DNA from: Enterococcus_D entomosocium
GTDB taxonomy: Bacteria; Bacillota; Bacilli; Lactobacillales; Enterococcaceae
DNA length: 64,000 bases
Reading direction: 5' to 3' (one strand)
Assembly (NCBI RefSeq): GCF_030441895.1
Contig: NZ_JARJAS010000004.1
Position numbers and translations under genes: made by a program
Part shown: positions 62,172 through 64,000 of the stretch, piece after piece
Layout: the number at the start of each line of letters is the position of its first letter
Position numbering within the stretch: position 1 is the stretch's first letter
Notes under the pieces: generated by a model
Databases searched by the model: none
Told to the model about the DNA's origin: nothing
Seen by the model: the letters and a program-made list of their open reading frames with translations, nothing else

Positions 62172-63908
62172 GTGTTAAAAAGGTTTTTTCGTTATTATCG
62201 ACCGTATCGGTCACTATTTATGCTAGATTTTACTTGTGCGGTATTTGCTGGTTTATTAGAACTGGCCTTTCCCGTTGCCGTCAACCAAGTAATCGATAAG
62301 ATCATGCCCCAGAACAACTTTCGCTTGATACTATTGGCTTGCTTAGGCTTGTTCTTGTTTTATGTGATCAATACTGTGTTGCAATATATCGTGGTTTTTT
62401 ATGGTCATAAACTTGGGGTCAATATTGAGACAGATATGCGTCAAGAACTGTTTCGACATCTGCAGACCCAATCTTTTGAATATTATGACAATCAAAAGAC
62501 CGGCAAGCTGATCAGTCGCTTGACCACGGATCTCTTTGAAATCTCTGAAGTCGCTCACCATGGGCCAGAAGATGTTTTTATTACCATCATGACTTTGGTG
62601 GGGGCATTCCTATTGATGTTGAATATGCACGTTCAATTAGCGATAGCGACATTTGCGTTGATTCCATTGATTACGATTGCCTTGGTTTTTTTCAATAAGA
62701 AAATGACCAAAGTCAATACACAGATCTATGACAACCTCGGTGAGTTCAACGCCGGAGTGGAAGCATCTGTTAGCGGCATTCGAGTGACCCAATCGTTTGC
62801 TAATGAAACGTTCGAACATAAACGCTTTGATGGATTGAGCGAAATCTATCGGCAATCGAAGATCCTTTTTTATAAGGTAATGGCGATCAGTTCAGCGTAT
62901 AATTACTTTCTGATTCGCTTGATCAACTTGTTTGCTCTGATTTTTGGTGCTTACTACGTGATTCGTGGTGAACTGACGAATGGCCAGTTTGTTGGGTTTA
63001 TTTTATTATCGAATGTCTTTGTTAGACCAATTGAGAAGGTCAATACGATGATTGAAAGCTATCCGAAAGGCATCGCTGGCTTCAAACGATTGACCGAAGA
63101 ATTGGATAAAGAACCGACGATCAAAGACAAACCAGGGGCACGGGCTGTTCAATCATTAAAAGGGGATATCGTCTACCAAGATGTTTCTTTTTCCTATGCG
63201 GATGCGACGAAAGTCTTGAATCACATCGATTTATCGTTCAAAGCTGGCGAGACGATCGCCTTCGTCGGGCAAAGTGGCTCAGGGAAAACCACGTTATGCA
63301 ACTTGTTGCCGCGTTTTTATGAAGTCACTGAAGGCGCCATTACGATTGACGGCATCAATATTCAGGAGATGACCCTGGCTTCTTTACGTCAGCAGATTGG
63401 GACTGTGCAGCAAGATGTCTTTCTTTTCCCGGGAACGATTCGAGAAAATATTGCTTATGGCAAACTTGATGCAACAGAAGAAGAGATTTTAAAGGCAGTC
63501 AAATTAGCACACTTAGAAAAGGTCATCGATCAAATGACGGATGGGTTAGATACGGTCATCGGTGAACGAGGAGTCAAATTATCCGGTGGTCAAAAGCAGC
63601 GGGTAGCGATTGCTCGGATGTTCTTAAAAAACCCGCCGATTTTGATATTAGATGAAGCAACATCAGCGTTGGATACAGAAACCGAGCAAGTGATTCAAGA
63701 GTCATTGAATTCTTTGGCAGATGGCCGTACAACCTTGATCATTGCCCATCGCCTCGCAACGATCAAACATGCGACACGCATCATTGTCGTTAGTGATAAA
63801 GGCATCTTAGAAGAGGGGACCCATGAAGATTTGATGGCGAAAAAGGGACATTATCGCGCATTGCATGATGCGCAATTCGCTCGTGATGGAGAACCTTCTC
63901 TCCCTTAG
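62172..63908 (+). CDS. ABC exporter, fused permease and ATPase
   Basis: This 578-residue half-transporter has six membrane helices in the first 310 residues. The ATPase domain shows Walker A VGQSGSGKTTLC, signature LSGGQKQRVAIARM, Walker B ILILDEATSALD and the H-loop IAHRLA. It forms a homodimer or pairs with another half-transporter. It resembles YfiB/YknU-type multidrug or lipid exporters; the substrate is unknown. GTG 62172 follows GAGGAGGGGG. No second half-transporter gene is visible before the window ends. Confidence 0.93.
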   Translation: MLKRFFRYYRPYRSLFMLDFTCAVFAGLLELAFPVAVNQVIDKIMPQNNFRLILLACLGLFLFYVINTVLQYIVVFYGHKLGVNIETDMRQELFRHLQTQSFEYYDNQKTGKLISRLTTDLFEISEVAHHGPEDVFITIMTLVGAFLLMLNMHVQLAIATFALIPLITIALVFFNKKMTKVNTQIYDNLGEFNAGVEASVSGIRVTQSFANETFEHKRFDGLSEIYRQSKILFYKVMAISSAYNYFLIRLINLFALIFGAYYVIRGELTNGQFVGFILLSNVFVRPIEKVNTMIESYPKGIAGFKRLTEELDKEPTIKDKPGARAVQSLKGDIVYQDVSFSYADATKVLNHIDLSFKAGETIAFVGQSGSGKTTLCNLLPRFYEVTEGAITIDGINIQEMTLASLRQQIGTVQQDVFLFPGTIRENIAYGKLDATEEEILKAVKLAHLEKVIDQMTDGLDTVIGERGVKLSGGQKQRVAIARMFLKNPPILILDEATSALDTETEQVIQESLNSLADGRTTLIIAHRLATIKHATRIIVVSDKGILEEGTHEDLMAKKGHYRALHDAQFARDGEPSLP

Positions 63909-63922
63909 AAGAAAGAAATGAA

Positions 63923-64000
63923 CGATCAATCCAAGAAAACACTAGTCTTTTTATACTTTGTCAGGAAAAAGCATAAAAGACGGGTTTCTTAGGTTGATCG
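63923..64000 (+). repeat. Long imperfect palindrome at the right edge
   Basis: The ends 63923-63938 and 63985-64000 match as inverted repeats in 14 of 16 positions (CGATCAA...AAGAAA and its complement). A second pair (GTCTTTTTATACTTT at 63945-63959 and AAAAAGCATAAAAGAC at 63966-63981) nests inside. The element may extend beyond the window. It could be an RNA hairpin, a terminator without a T-run at the visible end, or a small repeat element. Confidence 0.55.

Noticed and set aside
61999..62214. 71-codon minus-strand frame upstream of the ABC exporter
   Set aside because: It overlaps the exporter start and covers its promoter; no ribosome binding site is seen.

Overview
The window looks like chromosomal DNA from a low-to-moderate GC member of the Lactobacillales, most likely Enterococcus and plausibly the E. 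casseliflavus/gallinarum group (inference). The grounds are a sortase-built pilus locus, a WxL-domain surface protein, the conserved Firmicutes block rbgA-rnhB-dprA-topA-trmFO ... xerC-hslV-hslU-codY, a glgBCDAP glycogen operon, and a CLC-type fluoride/proton antiporter. In the antiporter, residue numbers at four functional positions (E118, E318, T320, Y396) agree with those I remember for the E. casseliflavus protein. No rRNA, tRNA, CRISPR array, insertion sequence or prophage was seen. Start codons are often TTG or GTG, and many gene ends carry strong intrinsic terminators.

Layout. 1-4832: the 3' part of a pilus tip adhesin gene, a major pilin and a class C sortase. 4833-18291: a leader with a possible small ORF, then rbgA-rnhB-dprA, topA, trmFO, an NfeD-flotillin pair, and xerC-hslV-hslU-codY with an aldose-epimerase-like gene. 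18344-23768: plsY divergent from parE-parC (topoisomerase IV). 24039-28151: pyruvate formate-lyase, its activase and a manganese pyrophosphatase. 28240-30195: three poorly characterised genes. 30397-38631: glycogen synthesis and breakdown. 38722-42884: an unknown hydrophilic protein and a large orphan WxL surface protein. 43247-45493: UPF0316 protein, CDF transporter and efp. 45556-46967: the CLC-F antiporter behind a fluoride-riboswitch-like leader. 47166-49717: an unknown membrane protein, a GIY-YIG protein, trmN6-like and plsC-like genes. 49771-53458: a leftward operon for muropeptide sugar salvage (anmK, cellobiose-type EIIC, mupG). 53713-61146: sbcD-sbcC and a SWIM/SNF2 helicase. 61193-63908: a HAD phosphatase and an ABC exporter. 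The window ends in a long imperfect palindrome.

Most genes are housekeeping. The most noteworthy structures are regulatory. They include the fluoride aptamer overlapping a terminator before the CLC-F gene, a 27-bp palindrome in the anmK promoter, and an attenuator-like hairpin between the EIIC gene and mupG. A stem also buries the dprA ribosome binding site, and a perfect inverted repeat lies in the pflB leader. The muropeptide operon pairs enzymes for two routes to MurNAc-6-phosphate with a cellobiose-family permease. This is an unusual combination and the best candidate for an incompletely described pathway.
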